NCBI RefSeq assembly: GCF_014529535.1
Contig: NW_023503555.1
Location: forward strand, 1,426,001-1,490,000
Length of the DNA stretch: 64,000 nucleotides
Reading direction: 5' to 3'
Origin: Bradysia coprophila
Lineage: Eukaryota; Arthropoda; Insecta; Diptera; Sciaridae
Translations under genes and position numbers: made by a program
Shown here: positions 34,579-44,931 of the stretch, piece after piece
Position numbering within the stretch: the stretch's first letter is position 1
Layout: the number at the start of each line of letters is the position of its first letter
Notes under the pieces: generated by a model
What the model saw: only the letters and a program-made list of their open reading frames with translations
What the model was told of the DNA's origin: nothing
Database searches by the model: none

Positions 34579-34690
34579 ATGTCATCTCTTATCGAAAGCG
34601 GCGACAAAAATTGTCAATAAGCTCTGGGTATTAATGTCTTTTATAGCAAAATTCATGTTAAATTAATGAAGTAAAAGATTTCGTTTCAAT
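34579..34690 (-). repeat. Dispersed core-repeat copy
   Basis: CATCTCTTATCGAAAGCGGC, AATAAGCTCTGGGTATTA, TTTTATAGCAAAATTCATG, AATTAATGAAGTAAAAGATT. The full block order is preserved. Confidence 0.7.
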
Positions 34691-34699
34691 TTTGCGAAA

Positions 34700-36140
34700 A
34701 TAGTTTGATCGAAAAACAGACTTGTTAATAACATCGGCAATTGTTGTTGTACGTGAAAGATTTTAATTGACTAACCATAACCATGGTTAAAACTTTGGAC
34801 CAACAGATGTAAAATATCCCGAGATACTCAGACTCATTCCTTAATTGATACATTTGATATCACATCAAGATTGTGCTTCTCCTTTCGCCGAACCACCAAA
34901 AAGAAAACGAAACAATTTTCGGCCTCATATTGATTGCGTGACTCACCAAATATTGTGTCGGTACGCAGCAATTTCTTCTACTAGTAGTTGCTGGCGATTA
35001 CTTCGACGATTACAATAAAAATCGGCGGTAAAGTTGAATAAAATAATTGAGTCTGAATCGTTGTACAACACAAAATGACTAACGAAAAAATGTTTGACTT
35101 CTAATATAGAGAGGAAACATGACAGATCCGAATGATTTATCTGTTTAATATTGCCTTTATGTGGTTGTACATATTTAACATTTTCATTTTTAAACAATAA
35201 AACATAACATTTTGTAACAATAAAAGAATCACTTTAAAAGTCACTAACCAATTGCATATCAAATCAAATAAAACAATTTCTGTACTTAACACACATTTTT
35301 ATTTATATCTATCTACCTTTGTGGAGTCGAGAGAGATCAAGAAACTAAAATCAAAAGAAAAAAAATAATTTATTTTATTTATTAAACGTTTTATGATATT
35401 GTTTTCGATGTGGTATGGAAATATAATAAATAATTTCTCGATATTATAGATGAAGCAATCGATAAATGACTAATATTTTAATCCACAATGGGTAACCGAA
35501 AATCGGTATTAATTCGATTGATTGATTTTTAAAGTGGTCACTTCTTTTATGTGAACCATTTTAGAGTAATTCTCATACAAATTTATTTTTTGACTTCTCT
35601 TTTATTCATCCTGTTATGTGGCGTATGTAGAGTAATTGGCTAAGTCATGTAGGCATTTTTTTTCTTCTCTCGATTGGTTGTTCTTCAAAATCGGTTGATA
35701 AAATATTTTGTTCCCATAATGCATATCAATCAATTAAGGTATTGTTTAACGAACGACGGAGGTATATGTGAAATGTCTTAATCATTTAACATGAGAAAGG
35801 ACTTTTTTGTGAAAAGGGCACTTAGACATTCTTCACATATTTGGCTTGTTCCCTTGATATACAATTTTTTTTTGGGTCGTACAGTCAAGATTCCTTAGTC
35901 CCATTTTTATTGTTATCGATCGATGTATTGATATGCGCTTTCGGAATCAAAGATGTAAGTTTAGCTTGAAATTTAAACATTGTATTGGAATTACGAAAAT
36001 CCAATCGTCGAAGTCTCTTTCACATGGGGAAAACTCGACAGAAATTCTTGTTATTTTTTTGGATTGATACTTCCTATACGTCCTTCGCTGCAGCGAGACT
36101 GACCAATGTACTTGAGATGTGTTTCAAGTTTTCTATCTAT
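34700..36140. other. Intergenic DNA, no gene recognised
   Basis: No gene, RNA or clear repeat boundary seen. The 84-codon minus-strand frame at 34943-35197 has no motif. Confidence 0.45.
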
Positions 36141-36143
36141 CGA

Positions 36144-36292
36144 TCTATTACTTCTTTTGAAGAGCGTATCAACAAGTTTTTCTGTACAAAATCTAGTACT
36201 TCAATAATTCTGACACACATTTTCCTATAATAAGATAACACTAACAGGCTATCATTGTTTAATCTAGTCGTCATTGTCGATAACAGATGAAC
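36144..36292 (+). repeat. Dispersed core-repeat copy within duplication block A
   Basis: ATCTATTACTTCTTTTG, then AAAATCTAGTACTTCAATAA, TTCCTATAATAAGATAACAC and the end GTCGATAACAGATGAAC. The unusual TAG inside the second half-site is shared with the copy at 38726-38875. Confidence 0.7.
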
Positions 36293-36340
36293 AGAGTATG
36301 GTTTTGCAATCCCCCAAATGCACCTATCCTTTTAGGTCAG

Positions 36341-36490
36341 TCGAAAAGAAGTTGCAAAATTCGTAAAAGGAAAATGTTTATTGCAACAACTTTCGCAAAT
36401 ACTTCAAAAAGCTGGAAGCCGGCGTAAGTATAGTAGCAAAAGTAATTGCAAAATATGTAAAAGGAAAATGTTTTTTGCAACTACTTCAAA
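36341..36490. repeat. Tandem hairpin pair like that at 13473-13639
   Basis: AAAAGAAGTTGCAAAATTCG, AAGGAAAATGTTTATTGCAA and a close second unit ending TTTTTTGCAACTACTTCAAA. The same two-unit layout as the 13.5-kb copy, with the left end of the first unit lost. Confidence 0.65.
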
Positions 36491-36981
36491 AGGCTTGCAA
36501 AGCTTGGCACCTGGTAACTGTCGAACAGAAAGAATTAACATTCAATTTCATGTTAAAATGGGAATCAACAAATAAAAAATCGATTAGATACAAGGTGACA
36601 ATACCGGATGACAGCTACATTACGGTTATATCTCCTGATTGATGACCTAAGAATGTTCATTCGCGTGACTCGTCTATAAGCAACGGATATGTTGGAGTGT
36701 CGGAGGAACGTTTCTTGCTTTAACAGTAAGAGTTTTGGCTACAGCTGTTTGTCTGTCACTTTTTCAAGGCTGTGCTTTGATTAGTTTTGTTCCATTTCAT
36801 TTTGGTTTGACACAGTATGTAAGAAATTGTACTATTTTAGTCGACGCCAGTAGGGTTTGTGAGAATCGAATAAATAAACTCTGTTGAATCGATGTCCAAT
36901 TCACAGATGGGCCTAGATCTACACTCATAATACTCGAAACAGCAATTTTTGTCATCCAAATCGTTTATTAATTCGTTGATG

Positions 36982-38339
36982 TTACTCTTCATTCAAGTCA
37001 TACCGTGTACCTCGGACTTTTGTTATAATACCTTTAACATCTACCAGAGTCATGAGCCTAGAATCAATTAATTCATTCATTAACCCAAACAATTTGACTC
37101 ATCAGCTGATTTACAACTGAAAGGGATACCCACCTTGATATAAGAAACGAGTAATTTCTGAGGAAATATGTAACAATGATGAGAGGAAATAATGCTTGCC
37201 AGGACTCATCCAGTTTATTTGCAATGGCTACCAAGCAAAGGTAGGCACATCGGTCTGCTGTCATTCTCCTCTCCGTGGGTTGGTAGACTTTATTGACTTT
37301 CTGCATTGGAAATGGTTTTAGCTAAAGTTCTTGAAAATATTTATTTTCGTTACCTCGCCCATTTTCGTAGTAAAGGCTTCCCTCACAATATCCGAAAATA
37401 CAGGTCCCGGACAGAGCATAGTGATTGATATCTTATTGCTCCTAATCTCATTTCTCAGAGACTCAAAGTAGCCCTAGGACAATGACTAAGACATGAGAAT
37501 GCAATAAATGAATTATCGGGGAGCTCACATGTAATGCGTGCTTTGCTCCCGTATATGATCCACAGTCAGGAGCTCCAATAATTCCTGCAATACTAGAAGT
37601 AATTGCTAGTCCACCAACGTTTCCTGTCTTCGAAAAGTAGCGGACAGCAATGCGGTTCAAGTTTATCAGTGAAAAAACGTTCAGGTCAAACATGCTTTTG
37701 TCCACTTCCAATTCGATACTTTGCCAACGAGCTCTTTGCGATCTGCCTGCGTTACTTATTAGTAAATCTAGCTGCATGGCATCGATGTAATACTTTCAAG
37801 AAACAAAATTAGGATTGATCATCAGTACTCACCTTGCCAAAGTGATCCACCACTTTCTTGAATTTTGATTCGTGGACTGCATAATCCAACATATCAAAAT
37901 CGAGTACTAAGATATCTTTGTCCTTTAATTTTCGATTTAATGCTGAAAGTTACATCCATTTTACAAACAATAGCGAAGCGTAATGGAATCGAAACAAACC
38001 CAAACATTCCTGTTTCACTCGTTCAAGTTCATCTTTTCTTCGCGCAGAAATCACAAGACGAGCATTATAGCGGGCTAATTTTTTTGCCAACGCTTCACCA
38101 ATGCCACTTGATGCCCCTGTTACCCATACCACTTTTCGTGAGAATTCCGACCCTGTAAAAGTGTTTTTCTCCGGATTTTATCGAAGAAACATTTGGTTTG
38201 GTTTGGTAGAATTACCTGGAGACTTTCCGAAATGTACCGCCAAGAATGTAATAACATCACAATCAGCAATGCATGCAATTAGAAACCAAATTAGAATGTA
38301 CAAACAGTACAATGCACCAACTACTGAAAATATGTCCAT
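36982..38339 (-). CDS. DHRS7-like short-chain dehydrogenase/reductase, copy A (7 exons)
   Basis: Exons, 5' to 3' on the minus strand: 38339-38216, 38152-38000, 37942-37833, 37771-37529, 37473-37354, 37300-37134 and 37057-36982. All junctions are GT-AG and in phase, giving 330 residues. Residues about 4-25 form one hydrophobic segment, probably a membrane anchor. The cofactor motif TGASSGIG is at 53-60 and the NAG motif at 136-138. The catalytic residues are S189, Y202 and K206, with PGPV at 232-235. Arginine-rich ISARRKDEL follows beta-strand 2, which suggests NADP preference. The family (DHRS7-type, usually endoplasmic reticulum membrane) reduces carbonyls on steroids, retinoids or xenobiotics; the substrate here is unknown. 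An in-frame ATG 21 codons upstream exists, but the start chosen is the one shared with copy B. A possible poly-A signal (inverse of TTTATT, 36964-36969) follows the stop closely. Tandem copy B lies 650 bp upstream in the same orientation. Confidence 0.9.
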
Positions 38340-38725
38340 TCCGTCTGATTTATTTTGATTAATCAAAGAGACTGGTTCATCAATTTTACTGATAAAATTC
38401 AACCGATATCGTTCAAAACATTTGTACTGATTAGATTACAATGTGTAAACTATACATATTTAACCTACTCGTCGACGGGTTGATAAAGTGTTAGGTAATT
38501 TATATTTAAACGCTTTTTATGTGATGCATGTCCCTGAGACAGCATATGTGTTTTTCGTACGTAAATCAAAATTGCAATCATTTCACTGTCAAGAAATGTT
38601 TCGAAAGAAAATCTTACAGGAGACATCTGTGGAATTTAGTGAACATGTATTTGGCAGAAGCTATTCTCCTACAAATTTTTGAGTGTTTTATTATAGATAG
38701 ATTGTAGTCAAGTTCTAACGATCTA
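38340..38725. other. Spacer upstream of DHRS7-like copy A
   Basis: The proximal part (to about 38420) is shared with the region upstream of copy B. It includes, on the minus strand, TAAAATTGA and GAACCAGTCTCTT, with an Inr-like ATCAGT near 38390 in copy A. Around 38540-38660 a TAAATCAAAATTG block and following text resemble the sequences upstream of the plus-strand SDR genes at 41170 and 44170. Confidence 0.45.
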
Positions 38726-38875
38726 ACGATCTATTACTTCTTTCGATGAACGTATCAATTTATTTCTGTTGTAAAATCTAGTACTTCTATGGTAGTAACA
38801 TATATTTTCCTTCATATGTCAACACTAACTGGCTTCCATCGCTTATTATAGTCGTCAATGCCGTTAAAAGATGAA
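38726..38875 (+). repeat. Dispersed core-repeat copy within duplication block B
   Basis: ATCTATTACTTCTTTCG, AAAATCTAGTACTTC, AACACTAACTGGCTTCCATC and a diverged end (GCCGTTAAAAGATGAAT). It shares the TAG variant and CACTAAC(A/T)GGCT block with the copy at 36144-36292, so both descend from one insertion carried by the gene duplication. Confidence 0.7.
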
Positions 38876-38992
38876 TAGTGGACCATGCAGACATCTACCC
38901 TTAAGACATTACAACAAATGGGACTAAACCTTCGCTCTTTATATTTCAAACAGCAATTTTTGTCATCTAAATAGTTTAATAATCCATTGATT

Positions 38993-40357
38993 TCACTCTT
39001 CTTTCAAGTCATTCCACCGTGTACCTCGAATTTTTGCTGTTAATCCTTTAACGTCGATCAGACTCATGAGCCTAGTATCAATCAATGAATTCATTAAGCC
39101 AAAAATCGACTAATCTGCTAATTTAAAATTCAAAAAGAACACAAACCTCGATATCAGGAACGAGCGGTTTCTGAGGAAATGTGTAACAATGATGAGAGGA
39201 AACAATGCTTGCCAAGATTCATCCAATTTATTAGCGATGGCAACCAAGCAAAGGTAGGCACATCGGTCCGTTGCCATTCTTCTATCCGTGGGCTGGATAA
39301 CTATATCCACTTTCTGCATCGAAAAGGATTTTCGCTAATGTTTTTTCAGCATAATTTTTGTTTTGTTTTTGTCACCTCGCCAATTTTAGTAGCAAAAGCT
39401 TCCCTCGTAATATCCGAAAATACAGGTCCTGGACAAAGCATAGTGATTGATATCTTATTGCTGCTAATCTCATTTCTCAGAGACTCAAAATAGCCCTAGG
39501 ACAAGAAGACATCCAACAAGAATGAAATAAATGGATTATCTGGGATCTCACATGCAATGCGTGCTTTGAGCCTGTATATGAACCGCACTCAGGAGCTCCA
39601 AACTTTCCTGCAATACTAGAAGTAATTGCTAGTCCACCGACGTTTCCTGTCTTCGTAAAGTAGCGGACAGCAATTCTGTTCAAGTTTATTAGTGAAAAAA
39701 CGTTCAGGTCAAACAAGCTTTTGTCCACTTCCAATTCGATACTTTGCCAACGAGCTCTTTGCGCTCTGCCTGCGTTACTTATTAGTAAATCTAACTGCAT
39801 GGCATCGATGTAATACTTTCAATAAACAAATTTAGGATTGATCATCAGTACTCACCTTGCCAAAGTGATCCACAACTTTTTCGAATTTTGATTCGTGGAC
39901 TGCATAATCCAACATATCAAAATCGAGTACTAAGATATCTTTGTCCTTTAATTTTCGATTTAATGCTGTAAGTTAAAACCATTTTACAAACAATAGAGCA
40001 GCGTAACCGAATCAAGACCAACCTAAACATTCCTGTTTCACTCGTTCAAGTTCATCTTTCCTTCGCGCAGAAATCACAAGACGAGCATTATAGCGGGCCA
40101 AATTTTTTGCCAACGCTTCGCCAATGCCACTTGATGCCCCTGTTACCCATACCACTTTTCGTGAGAATTCTGGTGCTGTAAAAGTGTTTTTCTCCGGATT
40201 TTATCGAAGAAACATTTGGTTTCGTAGAATTACCTGGAGACTTTCCGAAATGCACCGCCAAGAACGTAATAACATCACAATCAGCAATACATGCAATTAG
40301 GAACCAAATTAGAATGTACAAACAGTACGATACACCAATTAATGCAAATATGTCCAT
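38993..40357 (-). CDS. DHRS7-like short-chain dehydrogenase/reductase, copy B (7 exons)
   Basis: Exons on the minus strand: 40357-40234, 40175-40023, 39965-39856, 39794-39552, 39495-39376, 39313-39147 and 39071-38993. Every exon except the last has exactly the length of its counterpart in copy A. The product is 331 residues. It keeps the N-terminal hydrophobic anchor, TGASSGIG (53-60), NAG (136-138), S189, Y202, K206 and PGPV. Differences are mainly conservative (for example MDIFALIGVSY at the start, AKNL for AKKL, QPTDRRMATDR for QPTERRMTADR). The last exon ends DLKEE with a TGA stop, three bases longer than in copy A. Both copies look intact, so they are probably functional paralogues from a recent tandem duplication. 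Intron positions and phases are identical. No canonical AATAAA is seen right after the stop; ATTAAA is present. Confidence 0.9.
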
Positions 40358-40681
40358 TCCATCTGATTAATTGAAGAGACTGGTTCCTCAATTTTAGTGA
40401 TAATTCACTGTGACATGTGACAAGAATAATCAGTAAAATCAACCGATAAAGTTCCAACCATTTGAGTTGATTAGATCAGAATGTGTGACAGGGCATATTA
40501 TTGGCAAATTTTTTTACTAAATTTACTGAAATTTACCGAAACTTTACTGAATTAATCAAATAATAAATTCGGTATATCTTAGGTAAACTTCAGTAAATTT
40601 CAGTAAATTGGCAAATCAAATACCTAAACTTCTCTTCGACCGATAAGTGAAGTATTTTGCGTGTTACGGCATGTTTCATTT

Positions 40682-40830
40682 TCATTTACATTGCCTAATC
40701 ACGTAAAGCATTGTACTTACGAGGTTCCAAGTTGTCATTTGACAAGTGGGGAATACAGTCCTCCCCTTCGGGTCGGGCTGTAACACCCCACTTATCAAAT
40801 ACACAACTTGGAACCTCGGAAGTAATATAC
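40682..40830. mobile_element. Inverted-repeat element with GC-rich loop
   Basis: The arms 40717-40751 and 40786-40824 pair (GAGGTTCCAAGTTGT with ACAACTTGGAACCTC, CAAGTGGGG with CCCCACTT). The loop holds CCTCCCCTTCGGGTCGGGCTG. The preceding stretch TAATCACGTAAAGCA matches the sequence before the related hairpin at 49.5 kb. Confidence 0.65.
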
Positions 40831-40899
40831 TAATAATGACAGGTATAACTTACATGGACTCTTTTTGAAAAACGATTTTCCCAAATTTGTCCAATTTAG

Positions 40900-41112
40900 A
40901 AAATTAGGAACGAGATAAGAGAAATTAGGGAAAATATAAGAAAGTGCTTTTACAAAAATAGTCCCTGAGTCGCAAAGTTCTATTTTTAGTAAAACATTTT
41001 CCTGTATTTTCCCAACTCAACATTTTTCGTTTTTTCCAATTTTACCAAACAATTTTTTGGGAAATTTGGGGAAAAGTGAAAATATACGAAAATATTTTCC
41101 CAAATATAGTTC
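40900..41112. repeat. AT-rich repeat with AAATAGTCCCTG ends
   Basis: ACAAAAATAGTCCCTGAG near 40952 and runs of TTTTCCCAA/TTGGGAAAA on both sides resemble blocks at 6270-6300, 6590-6830, 30950-31000, 44060-44170 and 47165-47300. Probably a degenerate foldback family. Confidence 0.4.
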
Positions 41113-41149
41113 ATGAAGAATTTAAATTTTTTTCATGTGACACATGCTC

Positions 41150-41420
41150 ACAGCTCACATTATTTCGAATGTAAATCAAAATTGGAACCTTTTAAAGAAA
41201 GTGGACGTCCGATGTCAGAAAAATTTAGGCAACGTATAGTGCTTCAGCTGTTTTTCAGCTGGGCCAATCATTTGAACAAAAGTACATGTTTATACGCGTG
41301 AAATAGTTACACATACGTGCAGGGCAGTGATAAAACTGTATAAAGACGTATGAGCAATTTTACTTGCAAATTGGATGGAGGCAAGTTCATGTCTAAATTT
41401 CACTGACGTCCCCTGTAAAC
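41150..41420 (+). repeat. Upstream part of SDR duplication block C
   Basis: AATCAAAATTGGAACC, GTGGACGTCCGAT, TGTTTTTCAGCTGG, CAATCATTTGAACAAAAGT and GCAGGGCAGTG occur in the same order at 44170-44440 upstream of the second SDR copy. This marks the left side of the duplicated block. Confidence 0.65.
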
Positions 41421-41920
41421 GGAACTATTTTTTTTATTATTCCAGTTACCTATAGCCACGACGACGAAATGTTTATGTAAACTATCGATTGTTTACTTGA
41501 CACTGCCGTTGCTATTTAACAACAAGTTTGTCATCAGATGACTGCCATCTGCAATTTTAATTTTTGCTAAATAATTCACCAAATTTTGGAGTTTTTTTTA
41601 ATTAATTAAAATGCGAAGGTATTCGTTTTATTTGATGAGATGATCGTCTAGAGATGATTACATAGTTGCAGATTCATTGTCGCATATTTAATCAAATGAA
41701 ACACATATTTAAGAAGATAAAAGAAAAATTTTGAATAAAAATATTTAACCAGCAAAGTCAATTCAAAACGTATCATTTGTGCAAATAGATAATTCTTGGT
41801 TCCAGCGACTCATTCGCAGTTCATTAGCATTAAAAGCAAAGAGACGTAGAATTTATAACCGAGACGACGGTAAAGATAATTCAATTGCAAATTTTCCGTT
41901 CATCGGATCAGAAGTTCGTA

Positions 41921-41926
41921 TCAGTT
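41921..41926 (+). promoter_or_regulatory. Inr-like initiator upstream of SDR copy C
   Basis: TCAGTT lies 39 bp upstream of the ATG in CGTATCAGTTTG. The same hexamer and spacing are kept upstream of copy D (CGCATCAGTTTG near 44893). TCAGT is the arthropod initiator consensus. No TATA box is visible about 30 bp upstream. Inference only. Confidence 0.35.
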
Positions 41927-41964
41927 TGCGGTGAGGAAAGTAAATTTTCGTGAAAAGTGAAACC

Positions 41965-43916
41965 ATGAAAAGTACGGCCATTTGTTTCGTCGCAATTTTC
42001 GTTCAATACATTTCCATTATCAATGGAGACGTAGACGATATACCAATAACTCTGCGAGAATTCCGAGCAGTTAAAAACTCATTGGATTTTACTGGGAAAG
42101 TTGCGCTCGTAACTGGTTCCAACTCCGGTTTAGGGTCTGCAACAGTACGTCTCTTTTCTTATTTGGGAGCTAAAGTGGTAGTGACTGGCAGAAATTTAAC
42201 ACGGATTAAGCAAACTGTCGACGAATGTAGGAAACTGTCTCCGTATGACTATAAAGTAAAATTCAACGTGGCTGTTAAGGTCAAAATAGTTTCACTTAAA
42301 GAAAATCTCTTTTCAGCCAATTGGTCTACAACTTGATCTCACGATTCCTGGCAATGTTGCAAAACTCGTAAACGAAACTATCGAGGCCTATGGACACATT
42401 GACATTTTAGTTAATAATGCTGGAATCGGTAGCTTTGCGACCATCCAAGATCCGAAATTCATAGATGTTTACTTAGAGTCTCGAGCCATTAATGAAGAGG
42501 CGCAGATCGACTTAACTAGTTTGGTAGCCCCATATATCGTAGAGAGGAACGGTACGATTATTCTTATGACCAGCTTATTTGCACGGAATCCGGTTTGGAA
42601 AATTTCATTGAAAAGATAATTTCGTTATGTGAATTGGATTTGTCTTTAGGTTACATCAAGTTCTGCGTATAGTATGGGCAAAAATGCTCTAATTGCATTT
42701 GCAATGACATTGACTCATGACCTGGGTAGCAACTGTCGAGTGAATGTGATAAGGTTAGTTAACAATTTCAAAAAAATGCAAAAAAATGTTCCTCTCCCGT
42801 GTCTATGATGTCTACGATTTGAAATTGCCAATGAGGAAAACCAGAACAACTTCTATACGAAAGTGGGATTTTTTACGTGTGCGGAACAGTACAAAAATGA
42901 AATCGGAACCAAAATCGATTTCTTGGGAAGCTTTTTTTAGTTACTAGCACAGGCAATTATACAATTTTATTCGAAACTTAACGTCAATGACGAGGACATC
43001 ATTTACACGAAAACGTGACTGTCCAACGTATCTCATTCCCTCCCTTCCCTCACAAGCGTTATATATAAATAATAGAACATCTAGCGTTGTAAATTATATA
43101 TTGAAATCTAGTGCAGCATGGAAGGAAGTGGTTTCGAAAACACAATGAGACTATTTCCATCATTTGCCTAATTGTCAGGTATTTACTGGAAGTGGGAGTG
43201 TTTTAGGGAATAGGGAAAGAAGTTGGAAATTGCATTTCGCTACGCTCTGGTCATAAGTCACCAGAGAAAATTCCAACTGTCTTCCCGAGGCAAACACAAC
43301 GTTTTTCTCAACAAAGGCTCCCGAAGTTTCAGCGGAGGGGAGAAAATGACTATTTTTTCGCCTGTGTTATGAAAAATTCATTCTTTTCCCACCGACTAAT
43401 TTCCTTCACAATCTATTCATTACTTAAAACCAATACGCAGATCTTGTGTGTATTGGTCTATGTCGAAATCTACTAAAAAAAGAGGGAGAGTTTTGGCGCT
43501 GTGAGTAAAATGCATTTGTGTTCGGAAAATTATTTTTTAAACAAATACTCTCTACATCACATTGTTGAAACTCGTTAACAAAATTAAATTTGTACTTAAA
43601 TAGTCACATTTTTTACCGCTTGCCTTCGCCTCATTAACACTCAAAAATCCAATTTCCACAATTTCTTGACATTTTTTACTTAAACCTTAAATTTATCAGT
43701 CCCACAGTCATAGATGGCACTCGTATCTTTCGATTGCTTGACCCATCCGTCCGTCCAACATTAATTGCGAACCAGATTGCATCGTCTACATTAAAGAGAG
43801 CCGGTGTTCCAATGGACATAGCTAAGTCAGTAATATATTTATCGTCACCTTTGGCCAGTTTCATCAATGGGAAAGAACTCCAGCTTGACGGTGGCTTATC
43901 TATTTCAATTTTGTAA
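41965..43916 (+). CDS. Secreted or luminal classical short-chain dehydrogenase, copy C (4 exons)
   Basis: Exons 41965-42255, 42317-42592, 42650-42753 and 43700-43916 join in phase at GT-AG introns and give 295 residues. Residues 1-21 form a signal peptide (hydrophobic core then INGD). The SDR fold follows: TGSNSGLG at 50-57 (cofactor loop), TGRN after beta-strand 2 (NADP-type arginine), NNAG at 130-133, catalytic S183, Y196 and K200, and a C-terminal FINGKELQLDGG typical of classical SDRs. The reaction is NAD(P)-dependent oxidation or reduction of a hydroxyl or carbonyl; the substrate is unknown. The closest general relatives are 3-oxoacyl-reductase-like or glucose dehydrogenase-like SDRs. 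The start ATG is the first in frame after an Inr-like site. Intron 3 (946 bp) is filled with repeat-like sequence. AATAAA lies about 43 bp after the stop. Copy D is the tandem duplicate 1 kb downstream. Confidence 0.88.
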
Positions 43917-43957
43917 AAATTTAGACTAACTCTTCTATGTAACGGCATTTTATTATT

Positions 43958-43964
43958 AGAAATA
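43958..43964 (+). terminator. Poly-A signal of SDR copy C
   Basis: AATAAAG follows TTATTATTAGA, about 43 bp after the stop. The same signal in the same context is present after copy D. Confidence 0.5.
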
Positions 43965-44159
43965 AAGGTTGCTAGACGTTGCTAGACATTCATTTTGTGA
44001 ACTTTTCCGGGAACGAACCTTTCGATTGTAGTTGATCATCTTATGGAAAAGAGGATGACAATGAACCAGGGACTTTTTCTAGGAAAATTTTTGTCTCAAT
44101 TGTTCATTATTTTCCCAAATTTTTGAATTTTTGAATTTTCGCAATTTCTTCAATTTTTT

Positions 44160-44450
44160 CAATTATCACAATAAATCAAAATTGGAACCGTTTGAAGAAA
44201 GTTTTCGTGCAGTGGACGTCCGATATCAGTAAAATTTAGTGAACGTGTTGTGCTTCACCTGTTTTTCAGCTGGCACAATCATTTGAACAAAAGTGCTTGT
44301 TTCTACGCGCGAAATAGTTACACACACGCGCAGGGCAGTGGTAAAACTGTATAGAAACATATAACCAATTATTATTGTATGAGTGGACCAGCTGATAAAC
44401 ATCGGAGACCAATTAATGTCTAAATTTCACTGACGTCCTCTGAAACCGGA
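44160..44450 (+). repeat. Upstream part of SDR duplication block D
   Basis: Second copy of the sequence at 41150-41420, with a short extra stretch (TTTTCGTGCA) after GAAAG and scattered substitutions. Confidence 0.65.
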
Positions 44451-44931
44451 ACTGAAATTTTTATTATTCCAGTTACCTATAGACAGCGAAATGTTCATGT
44501 AAACTATCGATTGTTTACTTGACACTGCCGTGCTATTTAACAACAATACTGTCATCTGCAATTTTAATTGTTGACTAATTCCCCAAAATTTGGAGTTAAA
44601 ATTGAAATGCGAAGTTGTTCGTTTTATTTGATGAGATGATCGTCTGAAGATGGTTACTTACTTAGTCCCATATTTATTCAAATGGCAAAAGGAAAATTTT
44701 GAATAACAATATTTAACCAGCAAAGTCAATTCAAAACGTATCATTTGCGCAAATAAATAATTCTTGGCTCCAGCGACTCATTCACAGTTCATTAGCATTA
44801 AGCAAAGAGAAGTGGAATTTATAATCGTGTCGACAGTAAAAAAAAATTCAATTGCAAATTTTCCGTTCACCAGATCAGAAGTTCGCATCAGTTTGTAGTA
44901 AGAAAAATAAATTTTCGTGAAAAGTGAAAAC

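Noticed and set aside
38340..38402. Longer N-terminus for DHRS7-like copy A from the upstream in-frame ATG
   Set aside because: The extra 21 residues have no counterpart in copy B and would precede the hydrophobic anchor; the shared ATG at 38339 is preferred.
43676..43948. 90-codon minus-strand frame (and the similar one at 46730-46996)
   Set aside because: Both are antisense shadows of exon 4 of the SDR copies C and D.
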